Source: Allobrachymonas chironomi DSM 19884
Lineage (GTDB): Bacteria > Pseudomonadota > Gammaproteobacteria > Burkholderiales > Burkholderiaceae_C
NCBI RefSeq assembly: GCF_000374625.1
Contig: NZ_KB894766.1
Span: 248,001 to 312,000 of the forward strand
DNA: 64,000 bases
Reading direction: 5' to 3'
The notes under the pieces were generated by a model. That model was given only the letters and a program-made list of their open reading frames with translations. It was not told where the DNA came from and made no database searches. The stretch's first letter is position 1, and every line of letters starts with the position of its first letter. Position numbers and translations under genes: made by a program. Of the stretch, positions 63,482-64,000 are shown one piece after another.

Positions 63482-64000
63482 ATGCCACGCGCCAGCCAAC
63501 TGCTCCATCCCGAACTGACCCCCGCCCCCCTGCGCCAGGCCGCCACCGTGCTGCTGGTGCGCGACACGCCCGACGGCTGGGAAGTGCTGATGACCAAGCG
63601 CTCGTCCAGGGCCAGCTTTGCCGCCGACCTGTACGTGTTTCCCGGCGGTGCCGTGGACACGGCCGACCAGGCCATCCAGCAGCAGCAGCAGCTGTTCCGC
63701 CACCAGCCGCTGCAGGAAGGCGAGCCACTCACCTGGGCGCTGGCCGCACTGCGCGAAAGCTTCGAGGAAGTGGGCGTGCTGCTGGCCACACGGGCCGATG
63801 GCAGCCCGGCCACGCAGCAGGATGTCGCGGCACTCGATGCCGCCATCGGCCGCCGCAACACCGCACAGGCCTTCTACGACGCCTGTCACGCCGCCGGCCT
63901 GTGCCTGCGCGTGGACCAGGTCTATCTGCTGGCGCGCTGGACCGGGCCGCTGGACATCCCCAAGCGATTCGATACCCCCTTCCTGGTAGCCCGCATGCCG
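63482..64000 (+). CDS. Nudix-family hydrolase (partial)
   Basis: N-terminal 173 codons; the C-terminus runs off the window. The Nudix fold is seen in ATVLLVRDTPDGWEVLMTKR and VFPGGAVD, and the Nudix box in ALAALRESFEEVGVLLA, with an insertion between the G of PGG and the helix. This is the form of the CoA-pyrophosphatase-like or NUDT19-related hydrolases that are often found beside acyl-CoA genes. A palindrome precedes it. Divergent from dapF. Substrate not established. Confidence 0.85.
   Translation, partial: MPRASQLLHPELTPAPLRQAATVLLVRDTPDGWEVLMTKRSSRASFAADLYVFPGGAVDTADQAIQQQQQLFRHQPLQEGEPLTWALAALRESFEEVGVLLATRADGSPATQQDVAALDAAIGRRNTAQAFYDACHAAGLCLRVDQVYLLARWTGPLDIPKRFDTPFLVARMP

Overview
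The window is high-GC, densely packed chromosomal DNA from a betaproteobacterium, most likely of the order Burkholderiales. The evidence is a complete dcw (division and cell wall) cluster that runs into ftsZ and lpxC, the hslVU, dksA and cobW neighbourhood, the xerC, DUF484 and dapF trio, a ubiH-like, dsbC and M61 peptidase run, and a DksA with a one-cysteine zinc-finger region. No rRNA, tRNA or CRISPR array was seen.

Left part (1-7.4 kb). An amino-acid ABC importer (permease truncated by the window edge), an acetyl-CoA hydrolase/CoA-transferase, dnaN (without dnaA or gyrB beside it), glutathione reductase, a small cupin and a P-loop ATPase.

Genomic island (about 7.48-22.95 kb). A 28-bp sequence with 27 matches lies at 7480-7507 and at 22925-22952. 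The right copy covers the last codons and stop of ychF, and the left copy encodes the same C-terminus, so these look like the two attachment sites of an element inserted at the 3' end of ychF. Beside the right site is a P4-type integrase, broken by a frameshift and cut off by a decayed IS3-family element. The cargo is defence-like: (i) a decayed RelE/Xre toxin-antitoxin pair; (ii) a translationally coupled operon of three unknown genes; (iii) a long, tightly packed operon of regulator, HsdR, fused HsdM-HsdS, DUF4231/SLATT two-TM protein, TGT-like protein, OGG-like HhH protein, QueC-like protein, TIR-like (ThsB-type) protein and AlbA_2/Schlafen-type protein. The QueC, TGT and OGG trio is the ancillary set of type IV CBASS, but there is no CD-NTase. 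A TIR-like protein that begins Met-Gly-Gly takes its place. This is the most interesting content of the window.

Middle (22.9-33.9 kb). ychF, a ubiquinone-type FAD hydroxylase, a DsbC-like disulfide isomerase with a lipobox, a DUF3429 membrane protein, an M61 peptidase, a YqiA-like esterase, an RNB exoribonuclease, aroE, mtgA and ruvC.

Right (33.9-64 kb). On the minus strand runs mraZ-rsmH-ftsL-ftsI-murE-murF-mraY-murD-ftsW-murG-murC-ddl-ftsQ-ftsA-ftsZ-lpxC and a 57-aa membrane protein, the classic peptidoglycan and division operon, with three MraZ boxes upstream of mraZ. Further right are hslVU, dksA and a COG0523 GTPase with a spectacular His/Cys repeat. After these come an MFS exporter preceded by a 34-codon leader ORF, an M20 amidohydrolase and a MarR regulator (a likely regulated export/catabolic unit). 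The window ends with xerC, DUF484, dapF and a Nudix hydrolase that runs off the edge.
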